DNA of 64,000 nucleotides from Limnanthes douglasii subsp. nivea (GCA_036936605.1 JAUPFV010000002.1:221681046-221745045), one strand, 5' to 3'. Counted from the first letter of the stretch, positions 33,392 through 44,496 are shown. Notes: a model not told the origin generated them from the letters alone. Program-made: numbers and translations.

Positions 33392-34138
33392 CACATTTCA
33401 GCATCCGAAGTCATTACTCCTTTTGATTTCGAGTCCACCGTCACTCCTTGGAAAAGCGGGATTAGTGATGCAGCCGAAAGCACAACGCTTGTAGCTACGA
33501 ACCACGGGATCCCGCCGTTGGATACCTGAGAGAGCACATCCTGACCCCTGGATAGTTCTACGGCTATTGCAGCCACGAATCCTATCATGGCTAATCTACC
33601 GTTGATTCTTTCCGGTGCCGGTCCGCTGAATGCTAAAATGTCCGAGAACTTTGTACTCATCTGAAAACAATATATGAAAAACTAATGCGTTTTATAATCT
33701 CTATATATATTTGTTGCCAAAACTTTAGATGAACATACATAGCTATAATCTCAAAAGCTGTTTATATAAAATAAAAGACATAAATAAAACACACTTAATT
33801 GGCAGTCAATTATAAATACGAAAGAGATTTTACCTTTGGTGCCCGAGGAGGACTTGGCTTGGCCTGCGGCGGTGGTGTTACCATTGGCTTTGCATTTAAA
33901 CCGGCAGGCTTCTCCATCTCTGGTTCACCCTATAAAAAAAGAAGCAGATAAAATCAACTAAAATTCATTACACATATTCGCACCCAAAATAACTGAATCT
34001 GAAAAGAATATTTACCTGGGTCATGCACCTAACTCCAAATCTTCCATTTCTTGGAAGATATTTAGCAGAGTAGAACTGTCTCACATTGGTTTTAACTGGA
34101 GTGGCGAATATAGATTGAACAGCAATTGAAGTAGCCAT
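33316..34138 (-). CDS. ELIP: Early light-induced protein (ELIP), copy A, three exons
   Basis: Chlorophyll-binding, light-stress protein of the thylakoid membrane in the LHC superfamily. It protects against photo-oxidation under high light, greening or desiccation. Coding exons (minus): 34016-34138 (41 codons), 33834-33929 (32 codons) and 33316-33660 (114 codons plus stop), all phase 0 with GT-AG introns; total 187 residues, normal for plant ELIPs. Residues 1-40 are a Ser/Thr/Arg-rich chloroplast transit peptide. Exon 2 is a Pro-rich linker ('[14 protein letters not shown]'). Helix I (about 89-108) has '[11 protein letters not shown]' and helix III (about 160-179) has '[11 protein letters not shown]', the two ExxNGRxAMxG chlorophyll-ligand motifs. 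Helix II is at about 124-146. No defect is visible. Upstream are a TATA-like box and an ACGTG element. A near-identical copy B is at 53777-54567. Confidence 0.95.
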
Positions 34139-34264
34139 TTTTAATTTAAAAGATGGAAACTTTCAAGGAAAAAGATTTTGGAAATTAACGGACCCTGATA
34201 TTTCAGTAAGTACCAAGTGAGAAGGAAGTTATGTGTTTGTATTAATATTGATAGAATATGATGG

Positions 34265-34271
34265 TCTTATA
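34265..34271 (-). promoter_or_regulatory. TATA-like box of ELIP copy A (TATAAGA)
   Basis: About 130 bases before the ATG. The matching position in copy B reads TATAAAA, a better TATA box, so copy A carries one A-to-G change in the box. Confidence 0.6.
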
Positions 34272-34347
34272 GGCAGAATAATAAAGACAGGTTGTGGATG
34301 CTGAGCGACCCACGATATGTACGTCTAATAGTTCCATAAGGATTGGA

Positions 34348-34355
34348 CCACGTCG
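34348..34355 (-). promoter_or_regulatory. ACGTG (ABRE/G-box-like) element of ELIP copy A
   Basis: CGACGTGG on the gene strand, about 80 bases upstream of the TATA-like box. The ACGTGG core is the ABA-response/G-box type expected for stress- and light-induced ELIP genes. It is conserved in copy B at 54777-54784. The assignment is by motif only. Confidence 0.5.
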
Positions 34356-34371
34356 CTGAACCTTTATGAGC

Positions 34372-35069
34372 TTGAATAATAAGCGGCTGTTGTTGATTTA
34401 TGAATTTGGAGTGGTTATGGTTAAAATGTCCAACACCATTTGGTTATCTAGCTCCTTTTTTAAGTAGCCTCGAAAATATTATAAACAGCCTATCAGAATT
34501 GTATTTATTAAAAACACTAACTTATACCTTAAAAACACTGACCAGCACTAAACCAATTTTAAAAACACTGACCAACTTTTCTTCTTCTTCCTCCCATCTT
34601 ATCATTCTATTCTCTCTCTTTTTTTTTCAAAAAATTGAATGAAAAATATTCAATTTCAAGAACTCTACTTCTTCCGGAACTAAAACCATTAAATTGACAA
34701 AGGAAAAGAGTAAATAGACTTATCTTTTTTTTTTTTTTTGAAATGATTTTGGAAGATTGAAAATATTTAGGGTGTTAAACTATTTAAATCTAGGGTTATA
34801 TTTGTATTTTTAATTAACTATCGTTGTGGTTTGGTTTGATTTGTGTTAAAATAAGGTTTTAGGTTTATAGATTTTGTTGTTCTTCGAAGAAGAGTGGATG
34901 TTTCGAGTTTGATTTTAGGTGTTTTTATTCCCCGCCAGGTGAAGCACCTGTCTCTGTTTACATTTGGTGCTTCAACCAGGCAGAGACTAAATTTTATGCC
35001 GGGTTTAAATTTGTCACCCTCAGTGCTAGGTTGTTCGACCAGAGGGGATTAATTTATCGAGGTTACATT
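34372..35069. other. ELIP upstream region, non-coding
   Basis: AT-rich DNA with poly-T runs (near 34618 and 34727), no supported gene. It includes an interleaved pair of inverted repeats at 34936-34987 and is conserved upstream of copy B (54800-55505). Confidence 0.6.
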
Positions 35070-35306
35070 TGATAGTTCCAAAAATTTCTTAGAGGGGTTA
35101 TCTGTCTAAACTATGTTTGGAGGAGAATATTTAGATAGAGAAACACGAGAAAGGTACATAGAGACACTAATAAATGAAAAAAGAAAGTATATGGGGTGCG
35201 TCCGTAAATTACATGATTACCCTCTTTTAGGGTCACTACCCCACTAGTTTACTCATCTCAACCATAATTATTATTTATTATATAAGGCCCCCTCAATGTT
35301 AAACAT
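35070..35306 (-). repeat. Gypsy LTR of element 4 type (right edge uncertain)
   Basis: The block starts TGATAGTTCC and matches the LTR at 49341-49512 over its first 170 bases. The right edge is set where 'ctcaatgttaaaca' gives a CA-like end, by analogy only. No primer-binding site lies to its left, so as a minus-oriented LTR it would be a 3' LTR. A copy is at 55506. Confidence 0.5.
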
Positions 35307-35823
35307 TTGTTAGATTTTTTTACAAGACTTTTATAAAGTCTTTATCTCCTTTATTTATTCAATTTAATTATTCTTCTAAATATTTCTTCCCTTTATTGGT
35401 AGCCCTCAGTCCTTACGAGGATATTCGGACGACTAGACTAGGAAGTCACCTCAAATACATTTGAGTGACGACGGGCACACTTGTTTGGTCTACGTGTCAA
35501 TTGTTTTCTGATACAAATATGTATGTCTTCGAGAATGACTTGTGGGTGAGTAGGTGGGCTAGAAAACTCTTAAACTTGTCAACATGCGTGCACTTCAATT
35601 CATAGTTAGAACAACTACAAGACTCTTCGTATTTCTACTATTTTGTTACCCCATGAAAACCTTTCACACACTTGGGGCTTCGTAACCGTTGGGAGCCCAA
35701 TACTCATACACTTCATAAATTAGGATGTTATTCATTTTCTTAGTCTTAGAGACATAGAGAAAAACATCTGGTTAGAGAGAGAAACACATTTGATACTTCT
35801 TTAAATACTTTCTTCCAAAATCC

Positions 35824-38610
35824 ATGCCTAAGAAGCCTGAGAGACCTGATAGGTATAAGATCTGGGATTGTTTTAACATAGGTAAGAGACTTGAAGAAAG
35901 AAAATCCACCAGTTTAGACGAGGGTCCCAAGCCGCTGCAGATCGTTAAAACTACCCACTACGATCAATGGTTTTCAATTAGAAAGCACTTTGAGGCGGCG
36001 GAGACTTCCAACACCAATGCTTCGACCAATCCTACTACCACTCAGTCCCCCAATTAACTTGTTAGATATCAGACAAGAGTGATCTAGACCCGTTGAAAAA
36101 ACCAGACTCTATATAAACATTTATTTTGATGGGTGACCAAGAAAAGAGAGTTAAGAAAATGAAGGATAAGAGTTCGAAGAGGAAATAGTCTCTCAAGCTC
36201 GTACAAAAAAGGTATGCAAAATTAAAATTTCATATGCGGCTTCTACTGCTTTAAATACTCCTCAAGGCACCCCTAAAACCACTTCCAAAGTGACTTCTCA
36301 AAAGCCTTCACAAAAACCTTCAATATTAGCCCATCGACCAATGAAAACAAAAACTATTTCTCTTACAGTAAAATCCATAGGAATACAGCCCTTGGAACCC
36401 ATAAAAAAGGTGAGAGAAACGCAGTTGTTGAGAATCATAAAGACGATCAGGATTATGAAGTAGTTGTTTTGGATGCTCAACCTATCAAAGAAACTATTGC
36501 CTCGAATTTCATAAAATCCGCGCAGACCTAGAAGTCATCCCCCCATGACAAAGTTAACACAAGTTCACATGTTCAAAAGAAAACCAAATTGAAAAAGATG
36601 AAAAAACGATGTCAAACTGCCATCGAACATCGAGGCTATCTTCGAAAATAATTTGCGAGAGGTTGAGGGTAAACATCTTCTTGATATATACAAAATTAAG
36701 TATAATTACTATCAACTTTTTGAGGAGGAAAATCTTAGAGATCGATGAGAAATTTCGAACTCTATAAACATCCGATTATCTGAAGCCGGAGAGACTCCTC
36801 TGTCTTTTGGGACAATAAGCTGATTGTCTATCCAGAGATTCTAAACTAGGGTCTTCGGTTATCGTTGGATTCCGCTTTAGTGAATTAATTTGGGCTGATA
36901 ATTTTATGTCTGACTCAAGTTGATCTGAACATGTGGTTCACCTTGATGGCCTACATAATGGCTTCTCGGATATCTATGATCGATTTCTAAAATCCATAGG
37001 AATACAGCCCCTAGAACCCATAAAAAGGTGAGAGAAACGCAGTTGTTGAGAATCATGAAGATGATCAGGATTATGAAGTAGCTGTTTTGGATGCTCAACC
37101 TATCAAAGAAACTATTGCCTCGAATTTCATAAAATCCGCGCAGACCTAGAAGTCATCCCCCCATGACAAAGTTAACACAAGTTCACATGTTCAAAAGAAA
37201 ACCAAATTGAAAAAGATGAAAAAAACGATGTCAAACTGCCATCGAACATCGAGGCTATCTTCGAAAATAATTTGCGAGAGGTTGAGGGCAAACATCTTCT
37301 TGATATATACAAAATTAAGTATAATTACTATCAACTTTTTGAGGATGAAAAACTTAGAGATCGATGAGAAATTTCGAACTCTATAAACATCCGATTATCT
37401 GAAGCCGGAGAGACTCCTCTGTCTTTTGGGACAATAAGCTGATTGTCTATCCAGAGATTCTAAACTAGGGTCTTCGGTTCTCGTTGGATTCCGCTTTAGT
37501 GAATTAATTTGGGCTGATAATTTTATGTCTGACTCAAGTTGATCTGAACATGTGGTTCATCTTGATGGCCTACATAATGGCTTCTCAGATATCTATGATC
37601 GATTTCTTTATGAAATAATTTATCGGATTGACCGGCGTTGCCAAAAATACCCACTTTCCCATTTATTTGCTAACTTTTGGGAGTAAATTGAAGCTATTTG
37701 ATTATCTACTGGAAGCCGAGAAGAAGTGAAAACACAGATTTTCTTCGTCTCTGGTTTTGTGGGAGATAAGATTTCAAAAGTCTACTGAAAGATTGTATCA
37801 GTTTACTTTGAGGTGGACTAGCAGAGGTACCAAAATTTACCTTATTCAAATTGACTTTATCTTCATTTACTTGATTTATTTTACCAAACTTTTCTTGGGG
37901 GACAAAAATGAAAAGTGTGTCTAAATCATTTGAGGGTCATCTAGAGGAATGTGGTTGGATTTTCTCTCAACTAAGTAGTTGGGCCATTAGTTCCTGGTCC
38001 AATGAATACCACTCATCCTTCACTCACTCTAACCTAGATAAGAGTCATCTTTGGAAGGCTGATTTCACGAGAGCTATATCTTTGGAAGAGCTTACGGTGC
38101 CTCCATCACAAGGAAACATATTTGAACAATTGGAAGCCACATATGTTCTCTTGTACCATCCTGCAAGAGCTAGGGTTGTTAGCTATCAGAACCCTAAAGT
38201 CAAGACTGAATCGGTTAATCACACTGGAAAAGGTGGCTCCAAAAGGCCATCGAAAAAAATGATCGTCAAAAGATAAAGGAAAATGTAAAGTTGTCAAATA
38301 TGGTGATCAAGAGGCAAAAGAAAATAGGGCCAATTCTTATGATGAGACAGTTGATCCTAACTTGCCTTCTCCTAAGAAATTTGTTGTCATTGACTTAAAC
38401 TCTCCTTGGGCATCAACCGAAGAAACTGCACATCAAGAAAACAAGCAACCAATGGCTAAATAGGTCAATTGTACGCTTAACACAACTAGAGGCGGTAGAA
38501 GATCAGTGAAAGTTGGAGCAGGAGATGTTTAGAAACGAGCGAGAATGCGTTATTGCTAGTCAAAACTTTACCGATGGCTATTACAAGGCCAACTTCTTCA
38601 AGTCAGCATA
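35824..38610 (+). pseudogene. Extra ORF (Transposase_28-like), degenerate, copy A
   Basis: Starts with an open 77-codon frame, 'MPKKPERPDRYKIWD', at 35824-36057. Further on, in broken frames, come 'LSEAGETPLSF', 'LIVYPEILN' and 'WFTLMAYIMASRIS', the same blocks as in the antisense ORF of element 2. After these are 'GWIFSQLSSWAISSWSNEY' (37950-38010), a Lys-rich stretch and 'IDLNSPWASTEETAHQENKQ' (38380-38450). Near the end is 'NFTDGYYKANFF' (38560-38600), directly before the LTR at 38620. A 619-bp internal tandem duplication (36370-37607) and many stops make it non-functional. It may be the plus-strand antisense ORF of a minus-oriented element whose 3' LTR is at 35070, or a sense ORF ending at the LTR at 38620; the sequence fits both. 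Confidence 0.65.
36370..37607. repeat. 619-bp tandem duplication inside the extra ORF
   Basis: The string 'aaaatccataggaatacagc' at 36370 recurs at 36989. Two units of about 619 bp follow head to tail. The same arrangement is in copy B (second unit from about 57426), so it predates the 12.6-kb duplication. Confidence 0.88.
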
Positions 38611-38619
38611 ATGGAAGGG

Positions 38620-38930
38620 TGATATTTTTACTTTTAAGAAAATGGAACTTCGAGGACTGAAATGTAAAGAATAAAAATTCTTATGACAGATTGTAAAGTT
38701 AGAAAAAGAAATTAAACTTTTTATTTAAGTCAAGGACGAACATGCAATTATCCTTTTTATGTAATTGTTTCAGTTAAAGACCTAAGACCTTGCACCTCTA
38801 TATAAAGTCCAAGGATATTCTAATAAAGGAGTTAGCTTTTTGAGATATATTACTTGAGCATCTTATTTTCTCTCTCTACAAACTGACTTCTCTCAATTTA
38901 ATTAGGCAACTCAAGTAATCAAACTCACCA
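38620..38930 (+). repeat. 5' LTR of gypsy element 3A
   Basis: A 311-bp LTR from TGATATTTTT to CTCACCA. It is the plus-orientation relative of the element 2 LTR. A TATATAAAG box is at 38799-38807 and a TAATAAAGG signal near 38820. It is preceded by the purine-rich 'atggaaggg' (38611-38619). Confidence 0.8.
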
Positions 38931-39099
38931 TATGATGACTTCTATGGAGCTCTGATCAAATATTGATGCCGAGTTTACTTGTTCGAATTTTTCAAACTTT
39001 TAAAAACAATCTTAAAACTTTACAATGAATCATGAAAACAACCCGCTAGTTTGATCAGCTGTCGCAATACTGAAAAACGATTTACAAAGGACATATGAT

Positions 39100-40748
39100 A
39101 GATAAGAAGGATCTACTCTGATTCATCAGGCTTAATCTGAGATAGAGTTGCAAATGAATCAGCTTTTTGATAAGATAAATTCTTTGAATGCGAAATACGA
39201 CCAAAGAGAGAAGGACATTCATTTAGCTAGGCTGAAATCCAAGGTGAGACAAGTGAATGAACAAAATGATATTGGTGGTCAATCTGATTGATCTTGTATT
39301 GATCGTCAAATCAGAAGTGAGCAGAAAAAGGCGTGGTTCGAGGCGTCAAAAGAGCGTCATTCTTCTCGAAAGAAAAAGAAAGATAAACAGAGGTATGTCA
39401 CATCTAGTGACGAGTAAGTTAAAAGATTTGGATCTGGTTTTAAAATATATCGAGGCTCCTCGAAAGAAGAGAAGGATCAACCTCGAAAATATAAGAAGAA
39501 ACACAAAGCTAAAAGAGAAAATATACCTGATGTTCGAGGGAGTCGAACTGGTGGGAAGGAAATACATCAAACTAGTATAATGGGGATGATCGGACTTCGT
39601 ATGCAGTGATGGGAACTAAGGATCAATATGTTAAACGTGTTAACTTGAGGAATTCTCAGTTGAAAAATGAGATAAAATCAATCACGCTTCTGAAATGTTT
39701 TGATATTTTGAAAGTAGAGAAATTTATTAGGATGCAAGACCCAAACGATCATATCAAATAGTTTAAGAATTTCATGATAATATTTGAGGATGATGACATG
39801 CTAGTGTGTCGGGCTTTTTACAATACTTTCAAGGAAACAGTTTTGAAATGGTACAACAAAACTTTAGAGACTTTGACACTGCCTTTCGAAGATAGTTCGT
39901 AGGGAATAAAGAAATAAGGGAAAATTCAGATAATATCATCCAATACAAACAAACAGTTGGAGAAAAGCTAAATATTATACGAAGCATTTTGTTTTAAGAA
40001 AAGCGAGTCTGGATAGTTGTAAAGAGCTTGTGGCAATGACAGCATTTTTCTGGGGATTGCTGCCAAAAGATTTGGCTAATGAAAAAACAAAAAGAAGAGG
40101 CTTAACTTTTGGATCTTTGATGGCTCAAGTTGAGGACCAAATCAAGGTTGAAGAGTCAACCAGGGTTCGAGGGGTACGACTACTGGTCAAAATAATTATG
40201 GGCAAGTGTCAAATAACCAGGGGTAATCTTCAAATTCTGCTCATCAAGCACGTCCAAGGAAAAATAGTCTCCCACATCGAACTGGAGGGTATTCAAACCT
40301 AGCTCCATCATACCAATTTAATAAGCGGAGGCCCAATCAATGAATAAGGCCTGAGTACTATGTAGATCTGACTGAGAGTGTGGCTGAAATCTTTGATAAA
40401 ACTAAAGGATATGTAAATTTCAAGAAGCCCACTCCAATCCATAGGCCTAAAGAGGAGCGAAAAAACAAGTTTTGCATGTATCACAATGACATCGATCATG
40501 ATACTTTGGATTTTATTGCCTTGAAAAATGAAGTTCATACTTTAACTGAAAATGGGAAATTACTGACATATGTGAAAGCACAGAGCAGTGCATCAAAATA
40601 TTGCATAACATCGACTTTACAACCCACCACTACAAATGTCCAAGCTGAAAATTTGATGATTCTGGATTCGAAGGTTGATGATTTTGATGCTGCATCGGAA
40701 TACTTACACATGGACCCAGATCGGTTAATTATGATGGCAATAGAATAA
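39100..40748 (+). pseudogene. Element 3A Gag
   Basis: Broken Gag. Leader and N-terminus run to about 39590. The capsid core is at 39700-39900 ('KFIRMQDPNDHI', 'FKNFMI', 'LKWYNKT'). An open frame at 40030-40302 has 'FWGLLPKDLANEKTKRRGL'. The C-terminal frame (40380-40748) has the knuckle-like 'CMYHNDIDHDTLDFIALKN', in which the last Cys is replaced by Phe and the Gly by Asp. It would not bind zinc normally. Confidence 0.78.
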
Positions 40749-40749
40749 C

Positions 40750-41165
40750 CTGTAAAGGAGGGCCACGTTCGAAGTTTGTGCAAGTATTTTGAATCCCTGG
40801 CCATTTTTGGGGGTGGCTCTATGACTGGTACCACTGATAGTTCAAGGAACGCACATAATAAGTCTAGCTACTTTGATAGAGGGAAAAATGTCTACCCATT
40901 TGTATGGTAATCAAGGAATTCTAAGTGTAGGTAATTCTGGGAAGTTGACCTTTTAAGAAGAAGGTTCAGGTGCTTTTTATGGTGGTGGACTGTCCAACAA
41001 GTTATAATGGCATATTTGGAAGATCTTGGTTATCAAGAATGTATGGTTTTATTTCAATAGTCCATCAATGTTTCAAGTATGTTATCGGAGTACGTATCTG
41101 GATAGTCCGAAGTGATCAAAAGATAGCCAGAGAATGTTACGCTGCTGATCTTTGGATCTGAGGAC
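40750..41165 (+). pseudogene. Element 3A protease remnant, catalytic block deleted
   Basis: 'STHLYGNQGI' near 40890-40915 is followed within about 60 bases by 'KKKVQVLFMVVD' and 'PTSYNGIFGRSWLSRMYG' (40960-41045). In element 1 these two segments are separated by about 90 residues that contain D-T-G-S-S. That block is missing here and in element 3B. Confidence 0.75.
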
Positions 41166-41489
41166 CTAGTAGTGGCGATATGATGAATGAATAGCAGACA
41201 GAGAGGTTAACCTCGGATTTTGAAGAAAGGGTTGACGATCCGAGGGTAACCCTAGGTTCATTGACAGTAAGTGAAGAAATAAAGGAATATAATTTTCTTG
41301 AGGGAAGAGTAGGTCGAATATGAACCTTACTGACCCCAAATCTATCTCAACAACGTTTATAATTTTTATCTTACAATCTGGATGTTTTCTCTTGGAAAAC
41401 AAAGGTCGTGACAGGAGTACCCATTGAGGAAATTTTCCATAGCATAGTCATTAACACAAAGTTGAAACCAGTTATACAAAAAGGCCTGC

Positions 41490-42135
41490 ATTTTATTTTG
41501 AGAAAATACAGGCTATTGTTTCTTAAGCAGATTGTTTGTCGAAAGTCGGGCATATAAGGAACTCACAATATCCTGTATGGACGACAAACACAGTAGTGGT
41601 CAAGAAGAAGAATGGAAAATAGAGAATGTGTGTTGATTTTACATACTTAAATCGAGCCTGCCCTAAAGATTCGTTTCCCGTTCTGCGAATAGACCAGCTG
41701 ATTTATTCCAATTTGGGAAATAAAATAGTTGACCTTTATGGATTTTTTTGCAGGATATAATCAAATTCAAATGGATCCAAAGGATCAAGAATGTACCACC
41801 TTCATCACATACAGAGGCTTGCACTATTATAACTTAATGCTTTTTGGATTAAAAAATGTTGGGGCCACATACCAGAAATTAATGAACAAGGCATTTGCTA
41901 CTCAGATTGGAAACAACATGGAGGTATACATCGACAATATGGTGGTAAAAATCTTAGTATACGATGTACACTTAGAGGATCTAGAGGAGTCTGAATTTAA
42001 AGGCAATAAGGCTAAAGTTTAATCCAGAAAAATGTAATTTTTGAGTTCGATCAAGGAAATTTCTGGGTTATGTTATCAGTGAAAAAAGGATAGAAGCTGA
42101 CCCAAACTAGTTAAAAGTTGTAGTATCCATCGTCT
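41490..42135 (+). pseudogene. Element 3A reverse transcriptase, active-site D to N
   Basis: RT blocks: 'VVVKKKNGK' (about 41595), 'FTYLNRACPKDSFPVLRIDQ' in pieces (41638-41700), 'FFAGYNQIQMDPKDQECT' (41745-41800), 'LMLFGLKNVGATYQKLMNK' (41835-41890) and the catalytic loop 'VYIDNMVVK' (41923-41950). The second Asp of Y-I-D-D is Asn, so polymerase activity is lost. A stop follows the first W-R block and the frame changes at about 41740. Confidence 0.85.
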
Positions 42136-42150
42136 TGAACTTTCAAGGAA

Positions 42151-43058
42151 GTGCAAATTTTGACAGGAAGGTTAGCAGTATTTAAGAGATTTATTTCTAG
42201 ATTTTCAGACATATGTTTCCCTTTCTTTCAAGTTTTACAAAGACCAAAGAAGTTTGAATGGACTTTGGATTGTGAAGTAGCTTTTACAAGCATTAAAGAT
42301 TTGTTAGCATTACAAGAAATATTATCCAAGCGTCAAAATGGAGAACAACTCTTTTTGTACACCGCGCTATTGGATGTTGCAGTGAGTGCAGTATTGATTA
42401 GTGAAGATTCAAGAATTCTGAAGCTGGTGTATTACGTCATTAAAATTTTGATGGCAATAGAAAATAGGTATTTGACGTAAAATTGGCATTAACATTGGTG
42501 GTGTTTGCGAGAAAAATGCACCCTTATTTTCAAGCTCATACCATCAAAGTTCGAACTTCATTTCTATTAAAGAATGTTTTAAAACATCCTAATATTTTAG
42601 GAAGAATGACTAACTGGTCAGTGGAGTTTGGGGATTTTGACATTACCTTTTCAACTCGAACAACAATAAAAGCATAAGCTTTGGATGTGATTAAATTCAT
42701 TGTAAACAATATTTTTTTTCGTTTTGGAGTACCTCAAAGAATTACTACAAACAATGGTCTTCAATTCAATAATAAAGAAATAGTTTCGTTTTGTGCTTTG
42801 AAGGGGATCAAGAAATGTTTTTCCACACCTTTTCATCCTCAAACAAATGGATAAGTAGAGATGACAAACATATCTATCTTAGTAGCTTTGAAGAATAATT
42901 TAACAGGAGCAACAGGAACATCGCCTAATTACATACAAGAGGTAATTTGGGCTTATCGAACAACCCCTAGGGAGGCTACAAAAGAGACCCATTTTGCTTT
43001 GCCGTATGGAATGGATGATGTCAGTCTTGTGGAATCTACCTTACCTTCGTTTGAATAA
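42151..43058 (+). pseudogene. Element 3A RNase H joined to integrase core
   Basis: The RT-RNase H link 'LTGRLAVFKRFISRFSD' (42151) leads into RNase H ('LFLYTALLDVAVSAVLISED' split near 42360). A second frame from 42483 reaches 'NWSVEFGDFDITFSTRT' (about 42610-42660). Then, after a stop at 42676, the integrase core starts at once with 'VIKFIVNNI', 'FGVPQRITTNNGLQF' and 'CFSTPFHPQTNG'. The second RNase H, the integrase zinc finger and the first catalytic Asp are deleted. The second catalytic Asp is Asn ('TNNG'). Confidence 0.83.
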
Positions 43059-43075
43059 TCCAATATTCCGAAGAC

Positions 43076-43438
43076 TTGAATGATGAAGCTAAAATAGCAA
43101 GTTTATATTTGATTGAAGATAAAAGAGTTCAAGCACATTTAAATATATTTCATTATCAAAATCTTATGAGGAATAAATATAATTCAAGGGTGAAAAGTAG
43201 GAAGTTCAAGGTAGGTGGCAAAATGTTAAGAAAGGTATTTCTCCATACCATGGAAAAGAGCCTCGGCAAGATGGCCCCGAATTTGGAAGGACCTTATATG
43301 GTTGTTGAAAGTATAGAACTAGGTTCTTATCGCCTTTTTGATAATCAGGGGAGGATGCTTCAACATCCGTCAAATATAGAACATCAAAAATTGTACTATG
43401 AGTGGCCGTGTTGTATTCTGATTTTTTTTATTAATTAA
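43076..43438 (+). pseudogene. Element 3A integrase C-terminal domain
   Basis: An open frame with 'KVGGKMLRKVFLHT', 'NLEGPYMVVESIELGSYRL' and 'NIEHQKLYYEW', matching the integrase C-terminal domain of element 2. No chromodomain is seen. It is separated from the core by a stop at about 43059. Confidence 0.8.
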
Positions 43439-43650
43439 CGCACTATTTCCTATCCTGTAAGGTTTTAACGAGGCACTATGCACATATTCAATCTATCAAT
43501 AAAACGTATTTTTTGGCCAATTGTTGTTTACGAGTGCTTGTTCAAACTATTTTGGTAACTAATCAAAGACTGATCATCTTTGAGGTTGACCAAGAGTAAA
43601 ATATTCCAAAGTGTTGAATAAATTTTTCGAATAAGCAACCATATTCTAAG

Positions 43651-43790
43651 TGCTGCGTCCATTAAACGCACTATAATGTTCGCAGCTACGTCCATTAAAC
43701 GTACTATAATATTCGAAGAGTTATGTTCATTAAATGCATAACAATATTTGAAGTACTATGTTCATTAAATGCACTATAATATTCGAAGTG
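43651..43790. repeat. 35-bp minisatellite, element 3A
   Basis: Four 35-bp units: 43651-43685, 43686-43720, 43721-43755, 43756-43790. A unit reads CTACGTCCATTAAACGTACT then ATAATATTCGAAGAG. It is the reverse-complement version of the repeat at 23410-23514, in the same place relative to pol and the antisense ORF. Confidence 0.88.
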
Positions 43791-43984
43791 TAATGTATTA
43801 TAATGTTATTTAAAATATTATGTTATAGTTTTACTTCGAATGACTAATATAGATAATAGTCAAATGAATAATATAACTTGAGAAAACTAAAGGATAAACA
43901 AATCTTGGTTGTAATTCAATTTAATTCGAGGAGAACATAAATATTCCATTAACTTCATGACAGATAAAAAAAAGATAGTTAAAA

Positions 43985-44440
43985 TTACTCTTCTTCGGAG
44001 CTCTCTTTGGAATCCTCCTTTGAATCTTCCTCTTCGGATGACGAACTAGGAATGGGATCAAAAGCTTCGCTATGACGTCTTTCGATGGGAATTTAGCTCC
44101 AAAACCTGGAAAAATAAAAGGTTGAAGAGCGGGAAGAACGCCTTCGGATGGTTCCACAGGAAAAAGACAACTGGCTAGGTCGAGGAATAAGATCTAAGGA
44201 GGTAGGAACAATAACCCCGGGAGATGTGGCTTTGGAAGTAGCAGGTCTTCTACCAAGATTATGCATACGATCTTGAATTTCCTGAACGATGGGATCCTCG
44301 TCTCCAGCAAGCTCTTGTGATTCGTTGAAGTTGATAAACCTATCAGGATCGAAGTGATCATCATTTTGATCATCTTTTACATCCATAGCTACCCCTTACT
44401 GATTGACAACATTTTCAATAAGAACTTCATTTTCTTTATG
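43985..44440 (-). pseudogene. Antisense extra ORF of element 3A (C-terminal part)
   Basis: The minus strand, read right to left, gives 'DDHFDPDRFINFNESQELAG' (44290-44350) and 'SLDLIPRPS' (about 44175). It then jumps to 'IPIERRHSEAF' and an acidic 'SSSSEEEDSKEDSKESSEEE' tail ending at TAA (43985). The coiled-coil section of about 590 bases present in element 2 is deleted. Its N-terminal part is lost beyond 44440. Confidence 0.75.
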
Positions 44441-44443
44441 TTG

Positions 44444-44447
<4 letters not shown>

Positions 44448-44495
<48 letters not shown>
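44448..44495. repeat. (TA)n microsatellite at duplication joint
   Basis: About 24 TA units. They mark the joint between element 3A and the second 12.6-kb unit. The corresponding point of the first unit also has a short TA run (31839-31848). Confidence 0.95.

Positions 44496-44496
<1 letters not shown>

Larger units (their letters stand above)
38620..44440 (+). mobile_element. Gypsy element 3A (Tat-type), internally deleted
   Basis: A plus-strand Tat-type element with 5' LTR, gag, remnant protease, RT, RNase H joined to integrase, the 35-bp minisatellite and the end of an antisense ORF. It lacks the protease active site, the second RNase H and the integrase zinc finger. It is cut at about 44440 next to a (TA)n tract where the second 12.6-kb unit begins, so it has no 3' LTR. 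Element 3B at 58993-64000 is its duplicate. Confidence 0.85.

Noticed and set aside
33335..33529. Plus-strand open frame opposite ELIP exon 3 (and its twin at 53796-53990)
   Set aside because: It is the mirror of a strongly conserved ELIP exon; its residues have no family resemblance.
34400..34642. Plus-strand open frame upstream of ELIP (also 54795-55139)
   Set aside because: Low-complexity L/S/T/F residues over poly-T and CT-rich DNA, not kept in frame between the two copies.
38931..38960. Primer-binding site of element 3A
   Set aside because: The bases after the LTR (TATGATGACTTC) do not match a common plant tRNA primer motif closely enough.
39346..39570. Minus-strand hydrophobic frame (also 59328-59540)
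   Set aside because: Antisense to the Lys/Arg-rich Gag leader of element 3; no independent support.
43651..43790. CRISPR-like array
   Set aside because: The 35-bp units are contiguous without spacers; this is a minisatellite in a plant retroelement.
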